NCBI GenBank assembly: GCA_013400115.1
Contig: VXBP01008281.1
Span: forward strand, 62,001-126,000
Source of the DNA: Rhinopomastus cyanomelas
Taxonomy: Eukaryota; Chordata; Aves; Bucerotiformes; Rhinopomastidae
Direction: 5' to 3'
Length of the DNA: 64,000 nt
The notes beneath the pieces are model-generated. The model was not told the DNA's origin. It did not search any database and saw only the letters and a list, made by a program, of their open reading frames with translations. Positions 36,901-51,900 of this stretch are shown here, in pieces. Every line of letters begins with the position of its first letter. The stretch's first letter is position 1. The translations under genes were made by a program, and so were the position numbers.

Positions 36901-39900
36901 AAACTTGTCTTTGCCATCTTTCAGATCTGGCTGAAGTTGACCAAACAATGCAAATGAGATGGAGTCAAAGAGAACCACATTAGTCTGCTCCAGTGCTGCA
37001 TTCAAAAGTTGGGGCTTTTTTTTTTAAAGTCATTTAGCAGAGACATTTGCTCTCAATTTCTTCTGTTATCCTCTCCAGGAGGTAACACCAAGAGAAAGTT
37101 CAGCCTATTGAGGCAGTATGATGAGGAAAAACATTTTTCTTCTGCTTTTGCACTGGCCTGTTTTGCTTGAGAAGGCAGCACATGCTCCTAAGTCTCAGAG
37201 GATGTGTTGGTTTTATATGGAACTGTAAAGTGGAAAAAGCTGCAGTGGTGACACATGCCTTCTTATTTGTGGAAAGCTCTGTCTCCCTTAACATATTGGT
37301 ATTTCTTTCCCCCCTTATTTGTACCATGTTTAGTTCACAAACCTCCTTTGTCTTGCCAGTTGATCTACTGCTCCTTAAAAACTTGATTATTTTGTTTTCA
37401 TTTAGAGGTTTCTCTGTATTTTAATCATAAATGTAATGTTTGGGCAACCTTGGCAAGCTCAGCCAGGTGTTAGTTTAAGTCTGCAAGGTGTCGCAGTAAA
37501 GCACTGATGTGAGCCGTGTTTGCAGCTGGAGAACACCGGAGGAGAGCTCAAGGATGGGCAGCATCACTACGAGGGAGCAGTTGTCATCCTTGATGCTGGA
37601 GCACAGTACGGGAAAGTCATAGACCGGCGGGTGCGTGAACTCTTCGTCCAGTCTGAGATCTTCCCCCTTGAGACACCAGCCTTTGCCATCAGAGAACAAG
37701 GGTTTCGGTAGGTCCTTTCGTGCAGTGCCTCAACCCCTGGGTTCTGCTTATTCTCTCCTTCTGGTCTAACAGGATCCACTGTTGTTACTAGCAGCAGTAA
37801 TTGCTGGGTTTTACCTGCAACAGCATTATTGTTAGGATGTTAATTATTGTATCTTTAGCGCATCCACAGAAACACCCAAGTTTCACCGGGGACGCTTTAT
37901 ACAGCAATAAAAGTGTTGTATATTTGCTTCTTAATGTAATTTTAATTGTTTCCATTTGTAAATAGAGTTGATGAGGTTGTGTTTTAACTACATGCCTGCA
38001 AAGATTTAGATGATCCTGCTGTTTTATCTGTTGGTCTAGGGCAGCTGTTGCTCAAGGAAACAAGTCTTGTAGGTTTCTAAAAATTATTTTCTTAATTTAA
38101 TTAGAAAAAACAAATGTGAACAACTGGGATACCAAAAATGGTACAGGAAATTGTGCCAAGCTGTTCCTACAAAGCAGCTGACTGAAACTACCACTCATTG
38201 TTTGAAGGTCTCACAATTACTTAGTACTTAATGCATTCTTTTAATTGTTTTATTACCCTTACTGGGGTATATCTCTTTTGTGTGGTGGAAACAAGTACCC
38301 TGAAGTGTTCGAGTCAGGAAAGAGCTTACCTTGTCTGTCTGGCACAGAGCTGGAAGTGTGGTGCATATGTGCTTTTCTCTGTTCTGCCCCACTGTGGATT
38401 AGACAGAGCTTTGCTGCAGAATTGCATTTTTCTAGTCAATGATAATTAGTGAACCAGTAAAGAGGCTATTTTGGTAAGCCAAACAAGAACTTATAGATCT
38501 CTTCTGAAGACAGGGAACAGAAAACTCTGAGCAGCTGAATCTGTCAGAAATGTCCTGACAAACACCTCGGCAGATCTTGTTTATAATTCTCTTAACAATC
38601 AACTCTTTAGAAGATTATTACTAATTTAAAAAGATCTCCTGCATGTCCCACATGTTGGATTTGAGGTGTGTGGCACAGTGTTAATGAGTATAGTACTTGG
38701 CTGATGCAAGTTTGCAGTGGGAAGACCTTTTCTCTCTTTCTTTTCACAATTTAAGGTTCTTTAAAATCTTGTGAATAGACCTATCAGACTTGTCATTCCA
38801 TTTTCCCTGTTCCCTGGAAGTGTTCAAGGCCAGGTAGGATGGGGCTCTGGGCAACCTGGTCTAGTAAGAGATGTCCCTGCCCACAGCAGGGAGTTGACTG
38901 GGTGATGTCTGAAATTCCTTCCAACCTTAACTGCTCTAGGACCCTATGAATTCTGGCCTCATTTGAGCTCTGATGCCAGTCCTGAACTCAAGGTATCGAT
39001 GTGTGCGTTTTGCTCCCAGTATTTTAACATGGTTTGTGATGTGCCTTTAATCCACTGCAAACAGGCTTTCTAAGGACAGTATGTTACTGTTTTGACTTCT
39101 GTGTTCATAGTTGTGGCTCTGTTTTCTTTAATGAACTATTAAAGTGTTCTGTACATATTACCGTTCGCTACATTCCTCTATACATGGAATACAAAAGCCA
39201 CAAGGCAGTAAGAGTTTTCAGTCTCATTGCAGCCGCGCTCAGACCATGATTATTTCTGCTGGTGGTACAGATGTTGTGAGTACACTGCCCATTTCTGCTG
39301 CTCAGTGTTCTATTTTTTCAGTTCTCGCCTGACAAACACCTCAAATAATGCCAGCAGAAAGCTTTATGAGGTGTATTTAATCCCACACATGCAGCTTCTC
39401 CCTTGTCCTGTTTTGGATTTCTTGTTCTGAATAACAAATTTGATGTTCTCTGTGAGATAAACAGTCTGTGAGTCCAAGGTCTGGTACAGAAGTGTTTACT
39501 CCTCCACCAAGGCCAAAAGGCACTGCCTGACTGGCTGTTGCTTCTGCAGTGCATACTGTTGGGAATCATCCTGATTTGCAAAATTCTTTCTTATCCTTTA
39601 AAAATATGTAACTTGCTGTTATAGTGTGAACTTCAAATATACATATGTACATGTGGCTAATGCCGCCTCCCTTGGCATTTGGGGTAGGTTAAGGGATGTT
39701 TTTTAGCAGCTCTGGAAATGTTGGGGGTTTGTTCTTTGAAGGCAGCTTACCTCTGGATGGCAGTGACATCATCAAATGTGTGTGTTTAAAATGCTCGTGC
39801 TCTGCACTTGATGTTGGTAATCTTGCTTCTCTTGTAGTTGGCACTTGGCTGTGAGGAACTTGAAATAGTACGCGATGTAAAAGAGGCTACAGTAAAGCTG

Positions 39901-42900
39901 GAGAGAGACTTTGTACAAGGGACTCTAGCAACAGGACAGAGGGAATGGTTTCAAACTAAAAGAGAGTAGATTTAGATGAAATCTTAGGAAGAAATTTCTG
40001 CCTGTGAGGGTAAAGAGGCATTGGAACAGATACCCGGGGAGGTTGTGGCTGCTCTAGCCCTGGAAGTGTTCAAGGTCAAGTTGGATGAGGCTCTGGGCAA
40101 CCTGGTGTGGTGAAAGGTGTTGGTGTTGCTGCCCATGGCAGGGATTTGGGAGTGGATGAGCTCTGACGTCCCTTCCAACCTCAGTCTGTGGTTCACTTTT
40201 CAAGATGGCTTATATTTGATTTGTTGAAACTGCTGAAACACCTGTCTGGTAAGCTTCTGGTTGTGGCAGCTGTAGCTCAATCACATTGAGCAGTTTGTTG
40301 GGATGTCTGCATTAAAATAAGGTATTAGAATATAAACAGTTTTGGGGGTGTGATGAGACAATAACAGTTTTTAAAGCAAATAGAGATTTCTAAATAAATA
40401 CACGGGAGTTAATGTTCTCCTTATCATTTGTCTGCAGAGCTATCATTATATCTGGAGGACCAAACTCTGTGTATGCAGAAGATGCACCATGGTTTGACCC
40501 AGCCATATTCACAATAGGAAAACCAGTTCTTGGAATCTGCTATGGCATGCAGGTGCTGTTGAGAGATCTGTTTGTCTACAGCCCTCTTCTAGGCTTCATT
40601 TCTGACACGAAGTGAAGGTGAACTGCTAAAGGCCTACTATCAGTATAAGCAGTGTGCCACACGTGCAAAAAATGCTGTTAAAGTGCTTAAACCCACAAAA
40701 ACATTCCTTACCTTGGCACGGAGGGTGATCCTGCAGAAATCTAGTAGGTCCAAGCTGAGTATAGAAACAAACTTCTGAAGAAGCAATGGATGAGTTACAA
40801 TTGACTCCTGCTTGTGCCTCTTTGGTTTTTCTCCAGAGTTAGTGATTTATTAACCTTCAGAGGTGCTGAATAACTGTTGGAAAAATTCCTTAAGAAAAGC
40901 TAGTAATTACGGGAACAATGTTGGCCCCTTCTGTTCTAAAGGGAAACTTGTCTTCTATAAAAATGCCCCTTAAAATGTCAAAGAAATTGAAAACCATGTC
41001 AGCTAGCCCCAAGCAGGGTTGTTCCTTAAGGCTGGGTCTATGGAAATGAATCGAGTGTGTCTATTAACACACTGCTGCTTCATTATGAAAGATCAAATCA
41101 GCCAGTAAGTGTAATATCAAACTAAGGCTAAAACAAAGCCCTCAATCTCTGGAAATGAAAGCCCTTAAGGGATAGGTAGTATTAGATTTTTTTGTTCAGC
41201 AGCTTAACTGTAGTTTTTAATTTTCACTTTGACAGATGATGAATAAGGTATTTGGAGGTACAGTGCACAAGAAGAGTGTTCGAGAAGACGGAGTGTTCAG
41301 CATTACTCTGGATAACACATGTTCATTGTTCAGGTACTCAGACATTTTAAGTAATCAAAATAGTATTGGAAATTCCAGCCTGGAAATTGGAAGTGTAATT
41401 AACTTCCCCTTGTAGGATTAGTGCAGAACTTTACACTCTGCCCAAAGTCTGAAGTGGTTAAACTGTCTTAGCTTTGAGCAAGAAAGCTTCACTTTGTGGA
41501 AATAATTAGTAGGACTCTCAAGTATCCTGATTGTGTCTAGATGGCTCAACATGTCAAGTTGGGGATACTTCAGGTTATCCTGTTTATAAAAAAAAACCCA
41601 ATCCAAAACTCCCTTAATGAATTAAGACAGATTACCTCTTGCATGAAGAATTGTGGAGTAACTTAAGCAATTTCCAATGGCAGCATCTCATAGCCAGGGA
41701 TGACTGTTTCTGGGAGGGAAATCCTGGAGTTGTTCTCTTATTGGGGTCCTTAGTAACACAGGTAGTAGGTCTGTTCCTTATTAATTTATTCTAGTTTTTA
41801 ATCTTTGTTTAGAGGCCTTCAGAAAGAAGAGCTTGTGCTCCTAACTCACGGCGATAGCGTGGACAAAGTAGCTGATGGATTCAAGGTGGTTGCACAGTCA
41901 GGGAACATTATAGCAGGTATGTATTTTAGACTGAAAGTGTCTGATAATGTTTGGTAAAGAATTATAGCAGGCCCTTGTTGGAACCAAATGGAAACAGACT
42001 GTTGTTTAACTGGCAAAGAACCAACTTGTTTTTAACAATTTCTGGTGTGTCGTGATGCCCTGATAATATATAGACCTAAAAATGTTTTGGTTTTAAATTG
42101 GTACTTTAAGGAAAACTCAACTTTATGTTACAGTTTGTGTTATTTTAAAGTATATGTTGCTTCTTGAAATAAAACATACGCCCTTAAAAAGAGGGGAGAG
42201 GAAGATGTCTTAAACTTCGAGATGTTTTGAGCCACTGAGTGAGATCTCAAAGTGCTCACCTGGCTTATTTTAAGTCTTTCATTTCAAGTAAAAAAAAAAA
42301 AGGCAAAGCCAACAAAAAACCCAACTCTTGAGACACTGCTTTTAAATTAGACAGTAACTAATTTGATAAAAAGTTCAACTTTTAAAGAATTTAGAGATGT
42401 CTTGTTACAGAAAGTCTTTCCAAACCTGTGGTGAGGAAAAAATTGATGCGATTGATTTCCTGTTTTCACAATAGTTTTTTCTAGAATGTCTGAGTGTTTT
42501 CCTTGGTTTCTGAGGGATTGTGTATTCTAAATACGTAACACTACCTTTATTCCCAATCATAGCCAGAGACTCTGATTTGATTGGTTTTATGTGTCAAAGT
42601 GTGGCAGAATGCATCACTCAGAAACGCATGCTTGACCTTCTTGGGTATGTATTTCACTTCCAATTTGAGGGGGTTTTTTTGTTATGCTTTATTTCTTTCC
42701 CCCAACAAAGGCATAGCAAATGAATCTAAGAAACTGTATGGAGCACAGTTCCACCCTGAAGTCAGCCTCACAGTGAATGGAAAAATGATCCTGAAGAATT
42801 TTCTTTATGATATTGCGGGATGCAGTGGTACCTTTACAGTGGAAAACAGAGAACTGCAGTGCATTCAAGATATCAAAGAGAAAGTGGGTTCATCAAAAGT

Positions 42901-45900
42901 CCTGGTGAGTGTGTTGGATCAAAGCTGAGGCATTATCTGCAAAAGCCTGATGCAGTTACTTGGGTGAAATACAGAGTTATCATGATTCAAGTAAATCATT
43001 AAACAGGTTTTAGAAAGTTTGTACAGTTGGGTTGATAATGTTGTCGGACTACTTGTTTTCTTTTCTAATAATTGACTATAGGAGCCTGTGCTGATCCTCG
43101 CAGTTGTATGTGACATAGTCATTAACAATTTGTCTGTGGACAGCTGACCAAAGGTTTGTGGTTTTCTCCTTTTTACCTCATCCTTAGGTTTTACTCAGTG
43201 GTGGTGTGGACTCCACAGTGTGCACTGCTCTCTTGAACCGAGCTTTAAACCGAGATCAGGTCATAGCTGTCCACATAGACAACGGGTTTATGCGCAAAAG
43301 AGAGAGTCAGTCTGTGGAGGAGGCACTCAAAAAACTTGGGATTCACGTGAAAGGTACCCTATTTCTATTAAATCCTCCTGATACTACTAATGGTGTGTCT
43401 AGCCACCTAAAGTGTCCGTTTAGGTGTTTGTCTCATGGACTTTAATCAATCTTTGAACTTCTTAGACTTTACATATCAAAGCCTGGTCGCTAACTTGAAC
43501 CGCTTAGGCCTGCTCACAGTAGTTTCTAGATATAAAAGGCATACGAAATGTCTTGATCTTGTCCTCTGTAGACCAACGAACCTGGGCTCTGGCAGGCTGC
43601 CAGAGTTACAAATTAAGGGAATCTCTGTGCTACAGATGCTCCTTCTTGTAGGTCTTGGAGTTGCATGCTGGTAGAATGTGCTGTAGAGCCTCCGAGCTGA
43701 TCTTTGCATTGAGAGCCTCTCTAAATTAAGAGACATAATGTACCCGAGTCAATAGTGTATCGTTTTAATTTGGATTGCAAAAATACTATCCTGTAAATTA
43801 TTTAAATAAAGCAAGTAAATTATAATCTGAGAGGAAGCAAGAACTGAATTTTCACTTGGTTGCCTAACCTTGTAACTGGAAAAAATGTCCTTTAGCACGG
43901 GTTAATAAGGGAAATGAAATTTTTTTGTTGCAGTTAGTTCTTGAGGTATCAAACAGCCCTATTTAATGCAGTTAATAGTCAGAGGAGTGGAACAATTTTT
44001 ATTTAAATTTTTTAAAGCAATAGACTGGAACTTATTTTATTGCAGCCTTCCATGAAAATCTTTACTGACTTTGCTAAAAAAATTTCTGTTTCATGCAGTG
44101 GTGAATGCAGCTCACTCATTCTACAATGGTACAACAACTCTTCCCATCTCGGATGAGGACAGGACTCCACGTAAAAGAATTAGCAAGACCTTAAATATGA
44201 CTACAAGTCCTGAAGAAAAGAGAAAAATTATTGGTGACACTTTTGTTAAGGTAAAGGTTACACTGTTGGGTTTTTGGGTTCTTTTCAAAAATTACTGAAT
44301 TTCTAGATATGTCTTCTGTGACAGACTGTTCTATTCTATCAGCTCAGTGGCCATATAAGTTGTGAATGACCTCAGAAGCCATTTGTACATTACTCTGAGC
44401 CTAAAACTTTTGGCTGTCAAAGGTTACAGTGTGGTTCACAAACATTGTTGACTAGATGGTTAGATCTACTATATTGGCTGGCCATTAATTTCTGTTGCAT
44501 ACGTTTGCATGGAGTATTTTTTTACCAGAAGGACTGTTTCAGCAATGGGCTGGTGTCATTATTAGTCTTCCTGTTTGTTAATGCTCTTGCAGCTCAGTAG
44601 CATTTGTTGGACATTCCATTATCTTCCTTCAGTCCTTCAGGTATCAAAAGATAGATTGGAACACTTCTCTTTTTTTTTTCTCCATCTTCTAGATTGCCAA
44701 TGAAGTCATTGGAGAAATGAATCTGAAACCTGAAGAGGTTTTTCTTGCTCAGGGCACCCTCAGACCTGATCTCATTGAAAGCGCTTCCCTTGTTGCAAGC
44801 GGCAAAGCTGAAGTCATCAAAACTCATCACAACGACACCGAGCTGATTCGAAAGTTAAGGGAAGAGGTAAATGAAAATTTGGATACTGGTGTTTCTGTCT
44901 GGTTCTCACAGTGCAAAGCTCAGTACTGAAAATGAACAGCCTCGATGTTTTGCCAGTAGAACTATCCCACATTAATGGGACCTGATTCTGATGAGGCCCT
45001 TCAGATTCTACTGTAATATGTTGCAATTTATTACACTTCTCCCCAAACTAGTCAAAATAACCCAGTATTGGTTACCAAGGAAAATGTCAACTGAAAGCTG
45101 TTTCCTCACCGTTTTATTTTTTAACCCTCAAAACAAACCCGTGTCCTAGTAGTAAAGTAGATCACTACCAAATGCCTTTAGCAGGAGAGGAGTTTAAGGC
45201 TTCTCAGATAACTTTATTCTGGTTCAGCTGGATTTCCTGGTGCAATGGGTCACGTAATCCTTCTGTTGGGATTATGTTCTGAACACTAGCCGGTGGGTAA
45301 CATTTAGGCGTGGGTAGTCTGGATCTGGCAAATTATGGATTCAAGCAAGAGCAGTGGCTGTGATTTAGTGAAAAGATACTCTGCTCCTGTTGAGAGAGAG
45401 GCCAAAGCTCTCCTTCTCTTTAACCCCTAGCAACCTTAAGTGCTGCAGGCATAGTATTTCCTTTCTCTTGAGAAAACATGAGAATTACACATTTAAATGG
45501 ATTGAAATCTAGGGGTAGGCCCTTCAGGTACCACCGGGATGAGTGCTTTGTGTTCTCACCTGGCTTCTGCATCACATTACCAGTAACCTGATCAGCTGTC
45601 TGCCAACAGAATGCTGGTGTGCCAGTTGTCAAGTTAAAAACCCACAAATATTTCTGAAGTGGCCCAACACAGACATCTGTAGGTGACAACCAGGAGGTTG
45701 AAGATGGTATGCATAAATGAGGTTCAACTGTCTGAAGATAAGCAGCCCAAGTCCCATCCCTTTGCACTGAATTTCTGACTACAGAGCATTCATAGTAGTA
45801 CTAGTTGAGCTATTGGTACTTCTGGCACAGACTTAAATTTCCTTGTCTTAACCTCTGTGCTGCAGCTGTTTTTACAAACCCACATTCACGTGCACTCTTC

Positions 45901-48900
45901 TTTCTGATGTTTATGGAAGCGGTGGCTGCTGAAGCTGTGAAAAGCTGGACATTGGACTGCTGTAACCTAAACATTTGAAGCCATTTGTTTGGATATGTAA
46001 GATGAAGCATAAACTGCCTTTTCTTCCCTTTTTAAGGGTAAAGTAATAGAACCACTGAAAGACTTCCACAAAGATGAAGTGAGAGTGCTGGGGAGAGAAC
46101 TTGGTCTTCCTGAAGAGCTGGTCTCAAGGCATCCCTTCCCAGGTATTAGAGGTGGTCTGTGCTGCTTAGTGAAGGGCAATGGGTCACTTCAGTATTGTTT
46201 AGCCTATACTGAACCTGTAGAATGATTTTATGTTGGGGCATAAAACTTACCTCTAAAGAAAGGCAAATTGATGGATTTATTACTTAAGTGGGATCTGCAG
46301 GAAAAGAACATTTGAGACCAGCTTTATAATAAAGTGATTAAAGGAAAAGTTTTATAATTGGCTTGGATTGTAGCTGTGTTTTTTCTGTTTAATTGTACAA
46401 GCCAAAGCAGGAATTAGCAGTGAATGCTGCCTGAGCTGTCAGATGTCTTACTTGAAAAAATGACCTATATCTGCCTGCCTTTCTAAGGGGCATTTGCTGT
46501 TTTCAAAGTGTTTGCATGGGAAAATGACAGCAGTTGTCCATGGAGAACATCCGAGTGTATAATAGAGCACAACCCTTTAAGGGGGTTCTGGTTTCTGTCA
46601 TATCTTTTGAATGTTGTCCTGCAGGGTGTGTAGCAGTCACCAGCAGAGCGCATGAGCTGCTCTGCTAATGTATGAAATGCAAGCAGCAGTCTTCAGGCAC
46701 TTCCAGCAAGTTACATGTGCTTTTGTATTAAGTAGCTGAAAGGTCAACTACCCGACAGGGGTCTTTTAAAAATAGCGGAAGCTCAGCTCTTTATTATAAT
46801 CAACTCATCCCAGTTGCCTAGCAAAGGGAGGTGGAGATTACTCTTCACTTTGGTTTGCCATACACCAGGCTTCAGCACCACTAACTGCTGCTTTAGTCAA
46901 CCAGCCAACCTTAAAGTATAGACAAATGTTTAAATGCACCAAACAGAACCAGAATAAACTGCTGGCTTGTGTTTTTCTGTCTCTGGAGGGCTAAGAATTG
47001 ACACCTAGGTACAACAGCAAAGGTGATGTGCTCTCTGATAGATCTGCTGTCCAGGGGCTGTCCCATTTCAGAGGAAAGTAATCATTCCTGTGGTTTACAT
47101 ACTGCTTTTTTCAATTGTGTATTGTAGGGCCCGGTCTAGCAATCCGAGTGATATGTGCTGAAGAGCCTTATGTGTGCAAAGACTTTGCGGAAACAAACAA
47201 CATTTTGAAAATAGTTGCAGATTTTTCTGCAAGTGTTAAAAAGGTAAAACAGTTGTTCAATCCTATTAGGTAGGAAAGGTGTATGGTGGTTCTGTAGTGA
47301 CCCGCAATGAGGTTTGAGCTGCTAAAAGTTTAAAAGTACTTGGGGCGGTTTAAGGAGCAATGGGCTCCAGTAGAACTCGCCTGAAACCCTTCAGTACTTC
47401 ACAGCAGAATTTCCACTGCCGTGACTGATCCGAGTGTTGAACATTTCCTGGAAGACAGAAGTTTATGCCTTCCAAACAGTAAATAGATTTTGGTTTAGCT
47501 AAACTTTGTGCAGATTAGACTTATGGAGATACTTCAAATTGCGCAGTATCAGGAAAATATTTTTTCTTCCTGGACTGTAGTGTAATGTAACAGCATAATG
47601 CAAGTCATTTATGGCCTTGGAGGGCTTCAGCTTTAAATGCTTGATCTAATCAAATAAAATTGCTTCTGGTAAAATATAGAAAGATACCTTTCAGCTTTAG
47701 AAATGGACTAAATTTAAGCCAACAGCTACTTAAATAGTAATTTTATTTGCACTGTGTAAGTTCTATTTGAATGCTTGGGGGGTTTATTTAATTAAAATCT
47801 ACTTTTCTGCATCACTGCACAGCCACACACTTTGCTGCAGAGGGTCAAAGCATGTACAACTGAGGAAGACCAGGAGAAGCTGATGCAGATTACAAGCTTA
47901 CATTCACTGAATGCCTTCTTGTTACCAATCAAAACTGTGGGAGTGCAGGTCAGTGGGTTCATTCCAGGGATGTTCTGAAAGCCACTTGCTGGTGACATGG
48001 CAGGCTGCAGTGAAGCACAATAATTGTTGCTTCAAGATTGAAAATAAAGGGCTTGACTCAAGAGCATATAAACTGTGAGTGACTCTGAAACCTGTGTCTT
48101 GTTTGGCAGTGCTGATGTTGTGCAGAGGTGTTGATACCTGAATAGACACTTGAGCAAATGACAGGTGTTGAATTTTAGGGTATCGTTAAGGCTGAATAGT
48201 GCTGGGCACTCACAGGCAGGTTCTTTCTCCTTTTTGTTATTCACTTGGTATTTCAGCAAATTGATTTCACCAGCAAAGTGTCTGATAAACATTGGCACAA
48301 AATACAGTCCTGCAGCCTACAAGATGAATGGGAAAGTGGTGTGAACTGTTTGGGCAGTGACGTTTACATTTAATTATTTCTTTTCTTAAATTTATAGGGT
48401 GACTGTCGTTCCTATAGCTACGTTTGTGGGATCTCTAGTAAAGATGCTCCACATTGGGAGTCTCTTATGTTTCTTGCCAGGCTCATACCACGCATGTGCC
48501 ACAACATAAACAGGTAAGAATTCTGAGTTACCTTTATTTCCAGTGATCATGCACAAGTGTTCTCCAGTGTAGTCCACGATTAGAATTTTTTGTCTTGGAG
48601 TAGACATGGAATCATGTTTATATCTGGAATTACCAGCTTGAAAAAGAAATGGATAGCCTATCTTCTTGAACGCTTTGATTAGACAACATCCACTGTAGCT
48701 TATGTAAAATCCTCTCTGAAGGATCCCAAGCCAGCCAGTGAGCCCTGCTGTCATGCAGTTTTGGGGTCTGTTTTTTTTTTTTGCTGTGTGTCAGAAAGGG
48801 AATTCACATGGGACTGTCAGTTCTAATGGCTCATAGGAGAGCTCCAAAGCTCAGCAGTTTAATCTTAATTGAGCTCTCTCATGAATATGCATTTTTTTAG

Positions 48901-51900
48901 CTACTTGAGTCCGTCACTTTTCTGGCAGCGGAAGTTGTTTAGGTAATAACTTGCTCCTGGGGAAGATGCATCCTCCTTGCCTGGCTGTAGGCTCTCTGCT
49001 GGAACTGCTCAGAGTGGCTTACATCAAGTACCCCAGTGACACCTCCCAGGAGGTGAGACCTGGAGTTGCAAGATATTTCTTTAAACACAGATGGAACAAA
49101 AGGCAGCATAAATCAGAATTGCGTGTGCAGCTTCAAAGTCCGTGCTGGATTTCTAGCAGGACTGTCATTATTAAACCCTTCTGTATTTAGCAACACCCTC
49201 CTGAGCACACCACATCTCTGGGAGTCGTGTTCTAACGGGGCATGTTTTCAGAATCTTGGTTGCTGTTTATAGGCTGCTGAAGCTGTCAGGCTGAGGAGGG
49301 CACTGAAATAGTTGGTGTTCTGCCCAGCTATGCTCATAGGCTTTATACTGCAAACAAAAATCTGGGATGTAAAGCTGGCACAGTTTCCTGCTTTGGATTT
49401 TAGATAAGTATTCATGGTTTGTATCTACAAACTCTAATAACTTGGGTGAATAAGTTGTAGTCAATCCTTGTATGAGACCAGTAACACAATATTACACTTT
49501 TCTTTTTGTCCTGCAACATATAAAACACAGCAAATGTGATTAAAGAGATAAAGCTGATGTGACTGGATTGAATTCAGAAGGTAACTTATTGCAGATGCAG
49601 CTATGTAGGTTTATAAATTGCATGATTAGCATCCTATGCTGAAAACAGAGCTATTAATTAACAATAATTAAAGTCAGATGTTACACTGTTCTCTAGTTTT
49701 ATGTTGTCATTGCAATACTTGCAGTCCTTAGTCTTTAACCCTTCTGAACAAGCCATGTTGTTCTGGCATCCTCTTTGTTCTCCAGAGTCGTGTATGTATT
49801 TGGTCCACCAGTCAAAGAACCTCCCACAGACGTCACCCCCACTTTCCTGACAACAGGAGTCCTCAGCACTTTACGTCAGGCTGATTTTGAGGCTCACAAT
49901 ATTCTCAGGGAGTCTGGTAAGTGCTTTGCCTTGTTCCATGGACTAGAGTCTTGTTTTGAGTTCCCTGGAAACCTAACTGGGTGCAGTTCCAGCAGTACTG
50001 TCAAAATCTACAGGCTTCTCCAGTATCACCAAAAAAAGTGGTACATCAATGGGGTGATGGGTGAGTAGTTCTGAGGTGGTAATTTTTAATTTTGCTGAAT
50101 TACATCTAAAGATGTGATGTGTGGTGGAAGCAGTTCACCAAACTCACAGATACAGTAGGAATTGTAGCTCCTTTCACAAATACATGTTCTGTTTGCAAGG
50201 CTGTCTTACCACAGCCTCTACCAAAATAGCGTCAAAAGGCTGAGCATGACACTGTCGGGTGTGTTTGTAAAACTGTAGATGTGTCTCGCTAACTTCTGGT
50301 GACACTTTGTGTGAATGAATCGCTCCCCAAACTAAGACTGGAGTTAGCATTTAGTGAACAAGGTTCCTTGTACGAACAGCTCAGGCCGGTGCTGACAGAG
50401 GGTGAGAGCCTTCACTGGCTGCCACACACTGCAATCTCCAATGCAGGGATCATTTGAACAGTGATATTAGAATGTCTGTGGGTTGGCTTTCAGAAGGAGA
50501 GATTTAAAATAAACCCCAAAAACCAGAAGTTTGCCTGGAGTTACCCATCACCCAGGAGCAACAGGGATCCTTAAGAGCCTTTTCCTACTTATGTCAAAGA
50601 CGAAGAAATACTTGTGAATGGCTCTTCGCTGGGCTTGGTACACGGGTAGATAAAACCCTGTGGTTATGTTGTGTGGGAGGGAAAGAAGAGTTTAAATTGC
50701 ATTCATAGCAAATTACAGGGATAGCAGACATGATCTGGGTTTGTTCCGCATGCCTGCAAGTGCTGAAAATCATTTCAAGTGGCAAGCTGAATAACTTTAT
50801 GTATCCACCACTGAGTGTGATGATCCAGGGTGAGTAGCGAGAAGATCTCGGAAGATGGAAATGTAACTCCTGGTTTATATCGGTTGAAGTGAGAAATTTT
50901 GTAGAAGTTCTTTCACACCTGTGTCTTTAAACAACATTAATGCACGTTGTCCTACTGTTTTCCAAAGGTTATGCTGGAAAAATTAGCCAGATGCCAATAA
51001 TACTGACACCGTTGCATTTTGATCGAGACCCCTTACAGAAACAACCTTCCTGTCAAAGATCTGTTGTTATTCGACCTTTTATTACGAGTGATTTTATGAC
51101 TGGTATTGCAGCAACACCTGGTAACGAGGTTCCAGAAGAGGTAATATGGGTTTTCAAGTTTCTTCTCACTGTGAGCTAGTGCTGTAGATGACTCACTTTG
51201 ACTTTCTTCCTTGATTCCATGCCATGACTTTGATTTTTAGTGCTTTTTTTTTTTGTCTCTTATGGTATTAATTAAAAAGACTATGTGGTGTGTTGAGGAA
51301 AGGCTGTAACACAACAAAAAGCTGGCAGATGGGTAAGATGAAGGCTTTTTCCAGCAAAGTTTGGGCCAGAATACCATTGATTAAGAAGAAAGAATAGCTC
51401 AGCTATTGCTTGCATTAGTAATTGGAACTGTCCTGACTCCTTATCTATGAGGATTCACTTGACCTTGAAGCTTGGTTTGTTTGGTTTTTTTTTAAAAACA
51501 ACCAAACCCTGCGAACCCCGCACTCAAACAGAAAAATCCCACACTGTGCAAAGTGTTAGATGCCAGGTTCCAGTGGGGTAAGACGATGGTAGAGATTGTG
51601 GAAAACTTCTGTGTTTACAGGGAAAGAATAATATTTGATGAAAAACTTCCCATGATTTTTTTTTATGGAGAGCATGTAATGTAAGTGGTGCTGCTGTGGA
51701 CTGAGATGTTTTTGAGGAAGGTGAACTTCTAAGGATCAGCAAGGTCTTGTCTAGCATCCTTTTGTTAAGGGGAACTGATTGTGAACTCTGGAGAACAGCT
51801 CAATGGAAACTTGGCTTTAGATGTGTCTTTCTGTGAGTTTCTTACCTTTAGAGCTCACTTTTTTCTTTTGAAAGGGGTTCTGTGCAGGTTGTAGCTTTGT

